Assembly (NCBI GenBank): GCA_017979445.1
Contig: JADQWC010000526.1
Coordinates: 496,001 to 560,000, forward strand
Direction of reading: 5' to 3'
DNA: 64,000 bases
From: Akebia trifoliata
Lineage: Eukaryota; Streptophyta; Magnoliopsida; Ranunculales; Lardizabalaceae
Shown here: positions 10,427 to 21,085 of the stretch, in pieces
Layout of the letters: each line of letters opens with the position of its first letter
Numbering within the stretch: the first letter of the stretch is position 1
Notes under the pieces: generated by a model
Told to the model about the DNA's origin: nothing
Database searches by the model: none
What the model saw: only the letters and a program-made list of their open reading frames with translations
Made by a program: the position numbers and the translations under genes

Positions 10427-11200
10427 CTAATCATCAAGCCCATAGTCAAGCCTGTATTAAGACCATTTCAAGGCCCAATAGAGTTCATTTGAACATGACA
10501 GATCTATTCAATGTTGAAGTCACTTTGGCCCCAATTACTAATCCGCTCTAACACAATTTTTTGAGTCAATGTCAAAGCAAACTCGGACACCTCTTGTCGA
10601 AACCGCTCTGACACTATTTTTGAGTGCGCATGAACTCAATTACAATGTCTCATTCTCTTTAGTATTTGCAAATGAGCCTGTATAATCTGACTCATCCATG
10701 CGGCATAATCAATCGATGCCCCTGACGTGACATGTTTGGATTTGTAGATTTGCATGCCTAGGGATTTACAATTTCACTTCCCCATAAAAAGTGTATCCCG
10801 AGTGAACCATGTATCCCAAGGAGTGAAGATCTTGGTTCCCGAACATGTCACGTTAGGGGTGTCAATTGAGTATGCCACATGGGTAAGTCAGATTACCAAG
10901 TCTCTTTGCAAATTTCAATAGGACTTCCAATAACCCTTTCACATCGATGCATACCACATGAGTAGTGGCACTTTAAAATCATGTTCCTTATGGACACTTT
11001 ACCATATTAAGAGTCCCTACTAGGACATATATGAGAGGAAACAGAGGGGGATGGAGGTACTTATAGAATCACCCACCACCTTAGACGATCAGTTCAATCA
11101 ACTTCGTTGAGTCAATTGCTCTTATTATACGATACCACCAAAAGAGACCCTACCTCTTCGCACAAGAGAGTCTCTGAAATTGAATATTCATCTTTCTTAT
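10427..11200. repeat. Dispersed repeat, copy 1 (partner 39928-40477)
   Basis: CTAATCATCAAGCCCATAG opens both copies. Shared blocks include the TCCGCTCTAACACAATTTT region, the GGCACTTTAAAATCATGT region and the CACAAGAGAG / CATCTTTCTTAT end. Copy 1 contains a 231-bp Mutator-like insertion. Copy 2 has about 50 bp that copy 1 lacks (around 40300-40345). The nature of the parent is unknown; an LTR fragment is possible. Confidence 0.75.
10674..10904. mobile_element. Mutator-like MITE with 9-bp target duplication
   Basis: The element is flanked by direct TTTGCAAAT copies (10665-10673 and 10905-10913). Its terminal inverted repeats read GAGCCTGTATAATCTGAC on the left and GAGACTTGGTAATCTGAC on the reversed right, and pairing extends about 60 bp inward to ACGTGACATGTT. 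The empty site survives in the sister repeat, where a single TTTGCAAAT stands at 40161-40169. A 9-bp duplication with long inverted repeats is the Mutator signature. It has no coding capacity. Confidence 0.88.
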
Positions 11201-11229
11201 GTACAATCAAACAACGAGAATCTCAAATC

Positions 11230-11667
11230 TTGATTTTAGCACACTATAACTGCTTTTAAGTGATGTAGGACATTTATAGTTCTAGTTAGAATATTAAATA
11301 GTTTCCTAGTTCTAATAGGATTTGTTCTATTTTCTAGTTTTATTAGGATTTCTATTTTCATAATTACGTTAGGAGTATTATTCTTCATTAGTTTCTAATT
11401 TGTTTTGAAGTTTCTATTTTTGCCTAAATTCATTTTTAATCTTTAGTCTATAATTAGAAATGATTTTTAAGTATCCAAATTAAGTTATATTAAGTTTAGA
11501 AAGTTGGTATTATATTATAGATAGATTTAGTAGTTTAAAAGATTTATAAGTTATTATGATGAAATTATCTATATAAGGAGCTTAAAAAAAAAAAAATCAA
11601 ATGAAAAAAAAAACATATCAATCAGTTCACTTTTCTTTCTTAATTATTTTTTAGGCTCTTTGAATTT
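11230..11667. other. AT-rich non-coding stretch, possible LTR relic
   Basis: A run of C/T-poor, TAGTTTCCTAGTT-like sequence leads to a TATATAAGGAGCTT promoter-like motif near 11570, as seen in some LTRs. No paired LTR, primer-binding site or coding sequence is visible, so the assignment is tentative. Confidence 0.25.
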
Positions 11668-11830
11668 CTTTTTTGATTGATAAGCTAGGTTTGGAGGGTC
11701 CCCTCCCTTTTTATCCATTAAACTCAAACATAGTTACACAAAAGATCTTTGGTTACAATGTTCATAAGATCTCGAGGTATTGAATCAACATCCTCAATTA
11801 CAAAAAAAAAAACTCATTCCCTAATCCAAA
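11668..11830 (-). mobile_element. LINE 3' end, severely 5'-truncated
   Basis: On the minus strand the sequence ends GGGGACCCTCC...CTAGCTTATCAATC followed by an A-run. This is the same 3' terminus as the LINE at 1-1861. Upstream on that strand is the characteristic GAGGATGTTGATTC-type tail. Only about 160 bp remain, as expected for a 5'-truncated insertion. Confidence 0.65.
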
Positions 11831-14400
11831 CACACCACAGATGAAGAACAAAATAAATTAAGGGAGAAAAAGAATTCCTTTTTCATTATTGTCTTTCCAT
11901 ATTTATAAAAAAAGAAAGAAATCAATCCTACTCTAACTGGCATACTTATATAAAAGAAACCAATTCATATTCTAATTGCATACTTACTATAAATTGTAAA
12001 TATTATTTATAGTAAGTCTAAAATAGTAAAAACCTAGTTATTTCTTAATTGGATTAAGAATCCTAATTACATTAATAATAATGGGCCTTGCGTGTTTGGG
12101 TTATGTTTGGGCTCAAACTTGGATGTTGCCATGCTTGTGGATTGGATTGTTGTATAAGTTAGGCTTTGGAGTTGTTGTATGCCATATATGAGATGCACCA
12201 AATCAGCCAAATCAGTCATGTTTATATACCTATTATAATGTCTTGTCAGACCTCGAATGTCAAATCCAATGACCCAACTCAATATTTTGGTCCAATTGAA
12301 AAATATAAAACCCAGGTGTGATTGACATTTAATTTAATTTAATTAAAAAATATTAATTAGATTAAAGTCAAATGAATATATAAATAAAGAGAAAAAAACA
12401 TATTAATCTCTAACAGCTAATTAGTTTTGAGATACCTACAGTTTTAAAAAATTATAAATCGGAACAGAAAATTCATATCAACATTCATAATATCAATTCG
12501 GAAACTTTGAGAAATATATTAATAATTTAAAATATATTCATGACTTATAAAAATACTAAACACTTCCAAATATGATAAAATCTTCTTCTTTTTTTTTTTT
12601 ATCTAACCTACTAATATTCAATGAACTCAGCAAACTTTAATTTGTATCATATTTATAGAATTCGTTATAAATCGAAATAAATTGATCTCATAGTCTATAT
12701 TCAAGATTAAAAGTTAAGGATTATGAAAATAATAAATAAATAATTCACTATATGGTATTTTCAATGAGAATATATCAAAATATAAGTTTTAATTAAAAAT
12801 TCCTACGTACTCTGAATCCTGATATGTGTTCGGTGTAAAACTCATATAAATTTCATTTTATCAATTTAAAAAAAAAAATAAAAACGGAGTAAAAATAGAT
12901 ATAAAACTCCACAACTTTCATGTTTTACACATTTTAAAAATATGAATAAAAATAGATGCGATTTTGATTGGAAATCAATAATATAGTATTTCAATACAGA
13001 AAACAGTCATAAATTTTCATCAATGATATGTTTAAAATACTAAATGATCAAAGATAATTCCTAAAATAATTCTTACAACTTCTCAAGCATATGAGAAACC
13101 TATGATAAAAATTTCAAGTCAAAGGCTTACCTATGGCGACCATAAAAATTATAGAAATATAAGAGTCAAAGGATCCATCAAAACTTTATTTATTCGTCAA
13201 AACAAATTCTTCTTAAAAATATCGTCAATGCATAAATCATTACTCCAATTTAGAAAAAGAAATTACATCTTAAAATAAATTAATAAAAGAGAATAATTTC
13301 CTAAAATTTATTCTCCACTCCCATTATGCTAATCTCCCGGGTAAACATAACTTGAAAATGTTAATCGCAAGGGTGAGTTTGATAAATCTAAAACATTTCA
13401 TACAAAGTTAATTACTAGTATATCTCTTTACAAAACAATCACTGATGCAAAAAAAAAATAAAATAAAATAAAATTGAATGCATAAGGTCTACACACCTAA
13501 ACTGACTATTACTCGGGTCAATCAACTGTTAAGTATGATCCGATCAATTACCCAACTCGGCCAACCGTTAGGCCACTTCTATACACGAGATCTTCTGTAC
13601 AGGATTTTATTACTTATATTTTTTTTAATTATAAGTTGCTCTCATCATTGTATGCAATGCATGATTATAATATAATTTACCACACTTTATGCACAAGTAT
13701 GATCATTCAAGAATTAGATCACAAATCTATATTAACATTCAAAAGTATAATTATTTATGCAAATTTATTTGATATAATTCGTCTATAGAAGACAAAAAAT
13801 TTCTATTGATATCATAATTATATTTTTAGTAGATCTAAAAATCAATTTGTATTGAAAGGGAAAGAAATTGTAATAAAATATTTAGCTAATTTTTTTTATA
13901 TGAATTGCAAAAGATCTAATAAAACTCTCCTTACCTAAATCGCAATAGTACTCAAATTAGGTTTTCTTTACGATAAGAAACTTGGATCCACCTCTTTGCT
14001 TCCTACGTTATTCGGTTCATCTTCTATAAAATCTGAATTCATTTTATTTTGAATTTCATCTCTAAATTTTGATAAAATCTTCGTAAAAATTAAAAGGATT
14101 TCAATGATAAAACTAGATGACAACTAGTGATAAAGAAACTTAAGAAAGTAAAAGACTACAATGGGATTAGGATTTTAGTATTTATAAGGTTAAAAGAATG
14201 CAATGGTCATTATTCAATTTGTTTTGTTTTAATTGAAAAGTCCATGTCCTGAACTTTGATTTTTGCGATCTTATAGTCTATTTCAATGCGAATCTAATGG
14301 TATAATCGGTTTTGTCAAATTCTAACTTTAAAACAATCTCCTTTTTGTTGACCTACAAATTTTCTTGAGATACGCATTTAAAATTCAAGGTGTTACATGT
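11831..14400. other. Long AT-rich stretch, no gene; possible LTR-retroelement remains
   Basis: No open frame has a recognisable domain. On the minus strand the sequence beginning near 14397 reads TGTAACACCTTGAATTTT followed by an ATGCGTATCTCAAGAAAA segment, which resembles the start of some Gypsy-type LTRs. CAGACCTCGAATGTC near 12247 may be the matching far side. I could not find a pair of LTRs. Confidence 0.3.
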
Positions 14401-14859
14401 CTTGCCCAGCAATTAGAATTGATATTTTCATCACATTTTTTCTTTTTCTTCCTAGACTTTGCAAGTCTAAAATGTCGGGAATCTTAAGAGGTGGGTTTTA
14501 TCTCCAATAAGTAATCCTTGAAGAAATGTTTGTTGAGGTGTGCTTGGATGATCTTCAGGGAGGAGTCATAGATCTGATCTTGTTGATTCGTGTGGAACGA
14601 AAAAAAATTTCCTTCTTTTGATTTTAGATTTGCATGTGTACGTCTTTAATAGCAAATATTTGAAGAAAAAACTGAACAAGAAAAGTGATCTTTTGATGTG
14701 TCAATGTAGGGATTTGGACGATAGAAGTTTTGGGTACTCATGTGATGTTTTATGAAATATATATATATATATAAAAGATGCAATTCCATGAAATGGATGA
14801 ATGGGATTCCGTCGACGAAAGAACGACTCATCAAGATCGGTGTGCTCATTGGAGCTTGA

Positions 14860-14871
14860 GCTCTTATACCA
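14860..14871 (-). other. Copia-type primer-binding site (degenerate)
   Basis: The minus strand reads TGGTATAAGAGC, one base off TGGTATCAGAGC, the initiator-methionine tRNA complement used by plant Copia elements. It lies immediately inside an LTR-like end (TGTGAAATGC on the plus strand at 14872, so the LTR ends in ...CA on the minus strand). Confidence 0.6.
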
Positions 14872-15110
14872 TGTGAAATGCAAATATTTGATTTATTCTT
14901 GATGATGATTGCATGACCCAACTAGGGTTTATATAGAAACTAGAAACAAACTCTAACAAATTAGATAAACACAATCAATTCAAATCTCTAATTAATCTAC
15001 CATGTTTAAATCTCCCTAAATCTTCATAGATATGATTCGGTGTATCATTGTACACCTTATTACAATGCTTCATATCTAATACTCTAACCAATAATACAGA
15101 TTCTTAAACC
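14872..15110 (-). mobile_element. Copia LTR remnant (5' LTR of a minus-strand element)
   Basis: The segment adjoins the primer-binding site and ends in CA on the minus strand. It carries a TATATAAACCC promoter-like motif on that strand near 14925. The internal leader would run leftwards into 14400-14860, where it is lost. The outer LTR boundary was not fixed; 15110 is an estimate. Confidence 0.4.
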
Positions 15111-15390
15111 TCCTCCTTAGTAGGGTTTCAAATCTCGTCCAAGACTGGGATAACTTGCCCAAGTCATCTCGATATCCTTTAGATCATATTTTGAAAATCT
15201 CATCCGACTTGGTAAAACTCAATCGAATCAATCGGGATTTTGTATATTTTAATTAAAATAATTAATTTTGTTAGAATTTTAATATTTATTATCAAAATAA
15301 AATATGAATTTATGATTAAACATATTCTAATCTTCCCTATTTCATAAAAAATATTTATAAACTATTTTATATAAATATACACGAATAGAT

Positions 15391-15508
15391 AAGAGACACT
15401 ATTTGTACCCCAACTTTTACTTATTATACTCCAATTAAAAATAAAAAGATAAGTGTATGGTTGATAGTAAGTAAAAGTTGGGTTGGGATGTTAATAGAAG
15501 CTCTCTTA
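15391..15508. mobile_element. Small MITE upstream of the NLR promoter
   Basis: Left AAGAGACACTATTTG...CCAACTTTTACTTA pairs with right TAAGTAAAAGTTGGG...AGAAGCTCTCTT as imperfect inverted repeats of about 38 bp. The right-hand motif GTAATAAGTAAAAGTTGGGA recurs at about 15626, 39450 and 45847 in front of NLR-type promoters, so one family of elements is involved. Confidence 0.5.
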
Positions 15509-15609
15509 TTGTAAACAACTGAAATTGTTTGAATGTGTTATAATGTTTGGTACTATTGAATTATAATTTGAGCCAAAACTCTGTTATGTTTGAAAAGTGT
15601 GTTTTAATT

Positions 15610-15880
15610 TAAGAAATTGGAGTGTAATAAGTAAAAGTTGGGATGCCAATAGAAACTGTCATAAATAATTGTAAACCAGAGTTAAATGCTTTATATCATC
15701 TGAGATGACATGAAAAAGACGCAATGCCAAAATGGTCAACATCTTTGACCAAGCACAATACAACTATTAGTTCTGCATAGATTTAATAAAGGATATTTTG
15801 TAAAGTTTAATTTAATTACATCCTCCCACCTCTCAAATTGCATCGCAAGACACCATACTATCTCTCTCCCTCTATCACAT
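15610..15880 (+). promoter_or_regulatory. NLR promoter segment with a pair of inverted W-boxes
   Basis: This segment shares order and sequence with 39440-39745 and 45845-46015 (AAGTAAAAGTTGGGATGCCA, ATAAATAATTGTAAACC, TTTAATTACATCCTC blocks). It lies just upstream of the intact NLR. It holds GGTCAA at 15734-15739 and TTGACC at 15745-15750, two W-box cores in inverted orientation, the type bound by WRKY factors in defence promoters. The equivalent position in the 39.5-kb copy is altered (GGCCGTC and TTGATC). A CT-rich start-like region follows near 15860-15910. Confidence 0.55.
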
Positions 15881-16036
15881 AACATGTACTATATTCGCTC
15901 TCTCTCTTTTTACCGTCCCCTGTTTCTTTATTTTAAAATTAATTTTTTTTTTTATTTTATTTTTGCTTCAAAAGAGAAATTTATGAATGATGAGGTAAAT
16001 ATAGAAAAGATAACAAGCACACATACATTGAGGTCA

Positions 16037-16132
16037 ACAAAACTATACACTTGTATTGTTGTAATTACACAGAGAAACTTTAAACTTTATTTACAAAACT
16101 ATACACTTGTATTGTTGTCTTACACAGAGAAA
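16037..16132 (+). repeat. Direct repeat in the NLR 5' leader, with splice-acceptor-like ends
   Basis: ACAAAACTATACACTTGTAT occurs twice, 56 bp apart (16037 and 16093). Each copy ends in TTACACAG followed by AGAAA. TTACACAG resembles a splice acceptor, and the pseudogene copy has one such sequence (TTCCACAG at about 53439). The leader may therefore be spliced just before the coding start. Confidence 0.55.
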
Positions 16133-16147
16133 TTTTTTTATAGGAAA

Positions 16148-18769
16148 ATGGTGGAAGCAGTTGTCAGTGTTCTAGTAGAAAAATTGCTTGAAAGTCTCTT
16201 AAAAGAAGGTGGCCAAGTGCTTGAATTCCACAAACAATTCAAGAAAATGCAAAAGGAGCTTCCTCACATGCAAAGCTTCCTCGAAGTTGCAAATAGCGTG
16301 AGGATAAATGATCGAAAGGGACCTCTAAAGACTATTGCAAGGGATCTAACAGAATTACTATATGAAGCTGAGGACATTACAGAAGATTGTGAGTTATTTC
16401 TAAGACGACGACAAAGACGAAGACGGAAATACAAGTTCATGCGTTACTTCTCTCTTTCATTATTGAGACATCGTTATCAAATGGGAAAGAGATTGAGTGA
16501 AATAAATCAAGAAATAGGAGATCTTAGAGAGAAGATAAAAACTTACTTGCCTTCAACAGTCAGTCTTCCGAGCGATGAACGTGCCGGAACTAGTCGACCA
16601 ATAAGATATCCAATCATGGTGAATGATACTGAAATAGTAGGCCTAGAAGATGATGCGAAGAAAATTAAGCAGTGGGTCATGGATGTAAGTGGACCCATGA
16701 GGGTCATTGGAATTGTCGGGATGGGCGGAATAGGCAAAACGACACTTGCTCAAAAAATAATGAATGATCTTCAATTGAAAGATTCCTTCAAATGTATCTT
16801 GCATGCGACAGTTTCCCAGACCATCAAATATGATGAATTAATCAAAAATCTTTTAAGAAAACTAAATGTGGACAAGAATTTATCAGACATTGATGTCGGT
16901 GGTCTATTGGAAGAACTACATAAACATTTTGATGGGTCAAGGTACTTGATTATTTTGGATGATGTTTGGAGAATAGATGAAGGGTCATGGTGGGAGAGCT
17001 TGAAGTCCACTTTGTCTCATACAAATAGGGGTGGTTGTGTTATTGTTACAACAAGGAATGAGGTAATGGCACGATCAATGGGGGCCATTGAGAAGCACAT
17101 ACATCGTCCAAAAGTTCTTTCCAATGGAGACGGTTGGTCATTATTCACCAAAATAGCATTTGCAAACAATGGAGGTCAATGTCCAAATCCAAAAATAGAG
17201 CACATCGCCAAGGAGATAGTTTCTCAATGTAAAGGGCTTCCTTTAGCAATCAGAGTCGTTGGTGGGGTGATGTTAGGGAAGGGGGATTCTGTCCACGAAT
17301 GGAAACGAATATCTATGCATCTAAAGCAAACGTTGGCAGTCCAAGATGAGTTGATTTTTTCTCCATTGCACTTAAGTTATGAAGAGCTTCCTAAACATTT
17401 GAAGCCTTGTATGTTGTATTTCGCAGCATTCCCAGAAGATTATGAGATAAATATTGTTGATATAGTTTGGTGGTGGATGGGTGAGGGCTTTGTTCGACAA
17501 AGGGATGGAAAGACTGCACAGGAGATTGGATTTGAATACTTTAATGAATTAATCTGTCGTAGTTTAGTAATAGGTTTTGAGAAGAACGTGTTTGGGGAAC
17601 GGTTTGAAAGTTGTAGAGTCCATGATCTAGTGCGCGACATGATTATAAAGATTGCCAAGGAAGAAAATTTTTGGGGATTGGATGATAGGGGCATGCTAAC
17701 TTGTACAAATGATTCACGCCGACTACATATTGAGAATTCGAAGATTGATCAAATTAATCCCCAATTGTTGCGGACAATGATCGGGATTGATATGTATGAA
17801 GAGGAGTTTGCATCAAATGTTGGACCCAAATTACCGCAATTAAAATGGTTGAGGGTTTTACACATCAGTTTCATCACCGATAACATTTCAGAAAATGTCC
17901 CTTCCAAGGTGAATTGGTGGGGTGAGATTGGATCTTTATCACATCTAATTTGTCTCACAATAGTAAGGTCTTGTTTGGATGAACTCCCAGATTCTATAGA
18001 AAATCTTCATAACCTTCAAGCTCTTATTCTACGTGGGTGTGATAATTTAAAATGTCTTCCTAGACAGGTGACGACTTTGGAGAAACTAAATAGGTTGCTT
18101 TTAATTGAATGTAAAAAAATAGAGTATCTACCCAAAGAGGTTAGAAATCTAGCAAACCTCAAAGTACTTCTGGGGTTTAGGCCTGCAAATTCCAATGTTG
18201 AAGATGGGTGTCACCTTTCTGACTTGAAAACATTGACGCTACTCAAAGAACTCGAGATTATCATCGATTCAGAAGATCAGTTAAAAGAAGAGGAACTGAA
18301 AGTCTTATCTGAGCTCAAACAATTGGAGGAGTTAGTAATGCAATTCAAAACTGGGATAAGTGAGCCGCAAATCATTGGGAAAGTTGATTATGAGATTCTT
18401 CCTCTTCAGAAGCTTCAAATATTAGTGTTCGTAGAGTATCCAGGAGAAGCAACAGCAGCATGGGTCAATCCTACCACTCTTCCAAATTTACAACGACTTC
18501 GTATTATTAATGGGAACATTAGTGGAATGAGTACAAAGTTCTTTGGTGTTGAAAACGTGGTTTGGGAATTAGAGAACTTAATCTTGAATGATCTACCAAA
18601 CTTGAAGGTAGATTGGCTTAGGATGAAAAAGGCAATGCCATTCTTAAGACAACTTGAAGTTGATAATTGTGACAAACTCACGTCACCTCCTTGGAGCTAT
18701 GATGACGGCACTTGGACAAAAGAAGAGGAGCATGAAGAAGAAGAAGAAGAAGAAGAAAGTATGCTATGA
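16148..18769 (+). CDS. CC-NB-ARC-LRR immune receptor, ZAR1 / RPP13-like protein 4 type, 873 aa
   Basis: This is a probable intracellular immune receptor encoded by one exon. The start at 16148 is chosen because it opens with MVEAVVSVLVEK, the ZAR1-like N-terminal helix, including an acidic residue at position 11; the frame is open 88 codons further upstream but without matching sequence. Visible parts: coiled coil 1-150 with an LYEAEDITEDC (EDVID-like) motif; P-loop GMGGIGKTT 191-199 with lysine 197; kinase-2 LIILDDVW 267-274; VIVTTRN; GLPLA 363-367; MHD-type VHD 491-493; LRRs about 540-840, including LPDSIENLHNL and VLLGFRPANSN, the latter close to ZAR1. Length is near ZAR1's 852. The tail is unusual: an acidic run of Glu codons before SML. 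All core motifs are intact, so it is likely functional. Partner kinases cannot be inferred from this window. Confidence 0.9.
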   Translation: MVEAVVSVLVEKLLESLLKEGGQVLEFHKQFKKMQKELPHMQSFLEVANSVRINDRKGPLKTIARDLTELLYEAEDITEDCELFLRRRQRRRRKYKFMRYFSLSLLRHRYQMGKRLSEINQEIGDLREKIKTYLPSTVSLPSDERAGTSRPIRYPIMVNDTEIVGLEDDAKKIKQWVMDVSGPMRVIGIVGMGGIGKTTLAQKIMNDLQLKDSFKCILHATVSQTIKYDELIKNLLRKLNVDKNLSDIDVGGLLEELHKHFDGSRYLIILDDVWRIDEGSWWESLKSTLSHTNRGGCVIVTTRNEVMARSMGAIEKHIHRPKVLSNGDGWSLFTKIAFANNGGQCPNPKIEHIAKEIVSQCKGLPLAIRVVGGVMLGKGDSVHEWKRISMHLKQTLAVQDELIFSPLHLSYEELPKHLKPCMLYFAAFPEDYEINIVDIVWWWMGEGFVRQRDGKTAQEIGFEYFNELICRSLVIGFEKNVFGERFESCRVHDLVRDMIIKIAKEENFWGLDDRGMLTCTNDSRRLHIENSKIDQINPQLLRTMIGIDMYEEEFASNVGPKLPQLKWLRVLHISFITDNISENVPSKVNWWGEIGSLSHLICLTIVRSCLDELPDSIENLHNLQALILRGCDNLKCLPRQVTTLEKLNRLLLIECKKIEYLPKEVRNLANLKVLLGFRPANSNVEDGCHLSDLKTLTLLKELEIIIDSEDQLKEEELKVLSELKQLEELVMQFKTGISEPQIIGKVDYEILPLQKLQILVFVEYPGEATAAWVNPTTLPNLQRLRIINGNISGMSTKFFGVENVVWELENLILNDLPNLKVDWLRMKKAMPFLRQLEVDNCDKLTSPPWSYDDGTWTKEEEHEEEEEEEESML

Positions 18770-20205
18770 AGACGACTGGGCCAGCATGTCCCTTTAGGGG
18801 TTGTGTGTTTGTTTGTTGTAATGTGAAATTTGAAATAAATGATCAGCTGCTCCAATGATATTGTGAGCATATGATGACTTACTTCGATGTATTATCTCCA
18901 TGTTTATCATTTATTATTCTTATTTATATGTGGTAATGCTATTGGTCTTCTCTCTATCTTTTGTTAATTATTATAAAAAGTTATTTTTATGTCTTCAAGT
19001 TTTATTTAATTTTATAACTAGGATAGTCTTACTAAATTAGAATGTATTCAAATCATACTAATGGTCGTTGAGTTCACCTTGTGGTATCCAAATACATGAT
19101 CCGATGCCATAGTCAAAGGGTTGTAAAGGACATAATTCTATGAAGTTTAATTTTTTTATTTTTCAAAGTAAACTTTTACCATTGAACTTTAATTGTAATT
19201 TTGGGAGTTCGGTAACTGTCCATTTTCAAAACCTTGGATCTAGCTTATTTTTTTTATTATTATATTGGATCTGTGTTTTTCAATGAAATATAGAGGACTG
19301 ACATGTTGGATTGCCAAAGTGATAATCCGATTGAGCTCAATGAATCTTAGAAAGATGGATATTAGTGAATGCCCATTCAGTTGATAGCAAAACATTTAAG
19401 AGTTCTTATGATTGCGCATGAAACAATTTTTATGAAGAATGCTATTTTCTTGTGTATTTTTCCCAACATTTATTTTTGCCACCCAAAGGAATGGGTAGGA
19501 AAATTATTTCCCCACCTCATTATTCTCTCGTGATTGCCCCCACCCCTAAAATTAAAATCCTACTCTTTTTTCTTGACATTTTCTTTAGTGCTCCCACTCT
19601 AAATTCCATAGAAGTCATTTTCATGAAGAAGTCATGTTCCCTTAAAAACAAATTCCTTACTATCATACACAATGTTATTGATCCAAAATATTTAAATATT
19701 TGTATTCTTTTAAAAACTAAAAATAGGTCTAGAGTCATGAGGAAAAAAGTTATCTCTTTTAATGATTAATCATTTGATGAAATCATTTTTCAATCAAAGA
19801 AATTGCTCTCGATTGCGATTCAATGGTCATTATAAATTGGAGGAGCAAAAATGTTCTTTGCATGTGAGATATGAATTATGCATACCATATTGTATATAAA
19901 AAGATAGGTTTTTTTAGTGAATCGGGCTCCTAACTTTCACAAGTTAGGAGTTCAGGCTTGATCTCTTTATAATTGGCATTTTACCTTTCAAGGTTGCCAC
20001 ATCAGCAAAAAAGTAAATATGTCATTAACCAAAAATATGATTATGTATACCATATTGTATACAAAAGTTAGCACTAGGATTAGCATTTAATTTCACTAGA
20101 CCAAACCAACCTTGTTAATCAAATATGTCATTAACTATGGATTTGTAATTGGCATTCAAGCATAAAATAGTTTAGTTCTTATTTTTATTAACATTCTCCC
20201 AAAAG
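18770..20205. other. 3' flank of the NLR, homologous to 56061-57510
   Basis: The segment has no gene. Blocks match the flank of the NLR pseudogene in order: GATTGAGCTCAATGAA (19330 and 56685), CCCTTAAAAACAAATTCCTT (19639 and 57018), CATTTAATTTCAC (20082) and CATTCTCCCAAA (20193 and 57493). Similarity stops at 20205, where another repeat has inserted. The duplicated unit therefore extends at least 1.4 kb beyond the coding region. Confidence 0.7.
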
Positions 20206-21085
20206 ATAATTGATCGCGTTGTAGATGATGATAAAATAAAGAATAAAAGAAAACCTTGGCAAGCAAGGGTTGAACCACGGAGAAAACGTTAATCCAAAGT
20301 ATTTTTACTTCCAATCCAATTCAAGTTTATGTAAATGATTAAAAACAATTTTCGAGAGAAATTATTTAAAACAAAGTACTAAAGTAAAAAAGATTTAAAA
20401 AATAATATGAAGTGTAGATCAATTGGATCTACCTTCATAGGTTTTATTAATGATTTCTGATTATCTATTTATCTCGATCCACTAAACAAAACTAATGTTT
20501 GGGGATCGAAAATCAAACAATTATAATATAAATGAGATAAAAAATATGCTATAAATTAAGTCAAGATTATTAGATAAGTATTAACTGTTCTTTGTAAAGC
20601 ATAGTTCTTTTTGAACTAATCAAAAAATGAACCACCAAAACTTTCAAAAACATTCAATGTTTAATCTAATAATAAATACCTAACACTATCACAATAAAAC
20701 TATGAAGCGATTATGAGAACATTAAAATCACTAACAAAATCTTATTCGGGCTTCCTCAATCGATCTAGCAGATAAGTTAGCCAATAGTTATCGTAAGAAT
20801 AACAAAGTAAAACTAAAATAAAGATAACATGTAAGAGATAAGAGAGTGAAATAAAGAAAAGATCTTTATTGCTTCTTGACTTGAAATCGATAGAGTCTCC
20901 ATACAAACTTCTGTAAAATTAAGAAAGAAAAATATAAAAACCTAAAACTAAAATAATAGAAAAAGAGAAGTTATTCTCCAAGGAGATGAGCAATGATTTG
21001 CCTTTTAGTCTGGTCTCTTATTTATTTAGACCGAAATAGGATTTCTAGGGTAATTAGGGTTTCAAAAATATTTCGTGCTTACAAA
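20206..21085 (-). repeat. Dispersed repeat, minus orientation (partner 60038-60905)
   Basis: The reverse complement of this segment matches 60038-60905, including the AACCTTGGCAAG / CTTGCCAAGGTT block, the AAAGATCTTTATTGCTTCTTG block and the GACCAGACTAAAAG block. In the plus copy a TATAAATAG motif near 60089 precedes the latter block. The compact size, TATA motif and mid-element position suggest an LTR, but primer-binding and terminal sequences were not found. Confidence 0.7.

Noticed and set aside
15884..16147. N-terminal extension of the NLR reading frame
   Set aside because: The extension is AT-rich, contains a direct repeat with acceptor-like sites, and does not resemble NLR N termini. 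The start at 16148 matches the pseudogene and ZAR1-type proteins.
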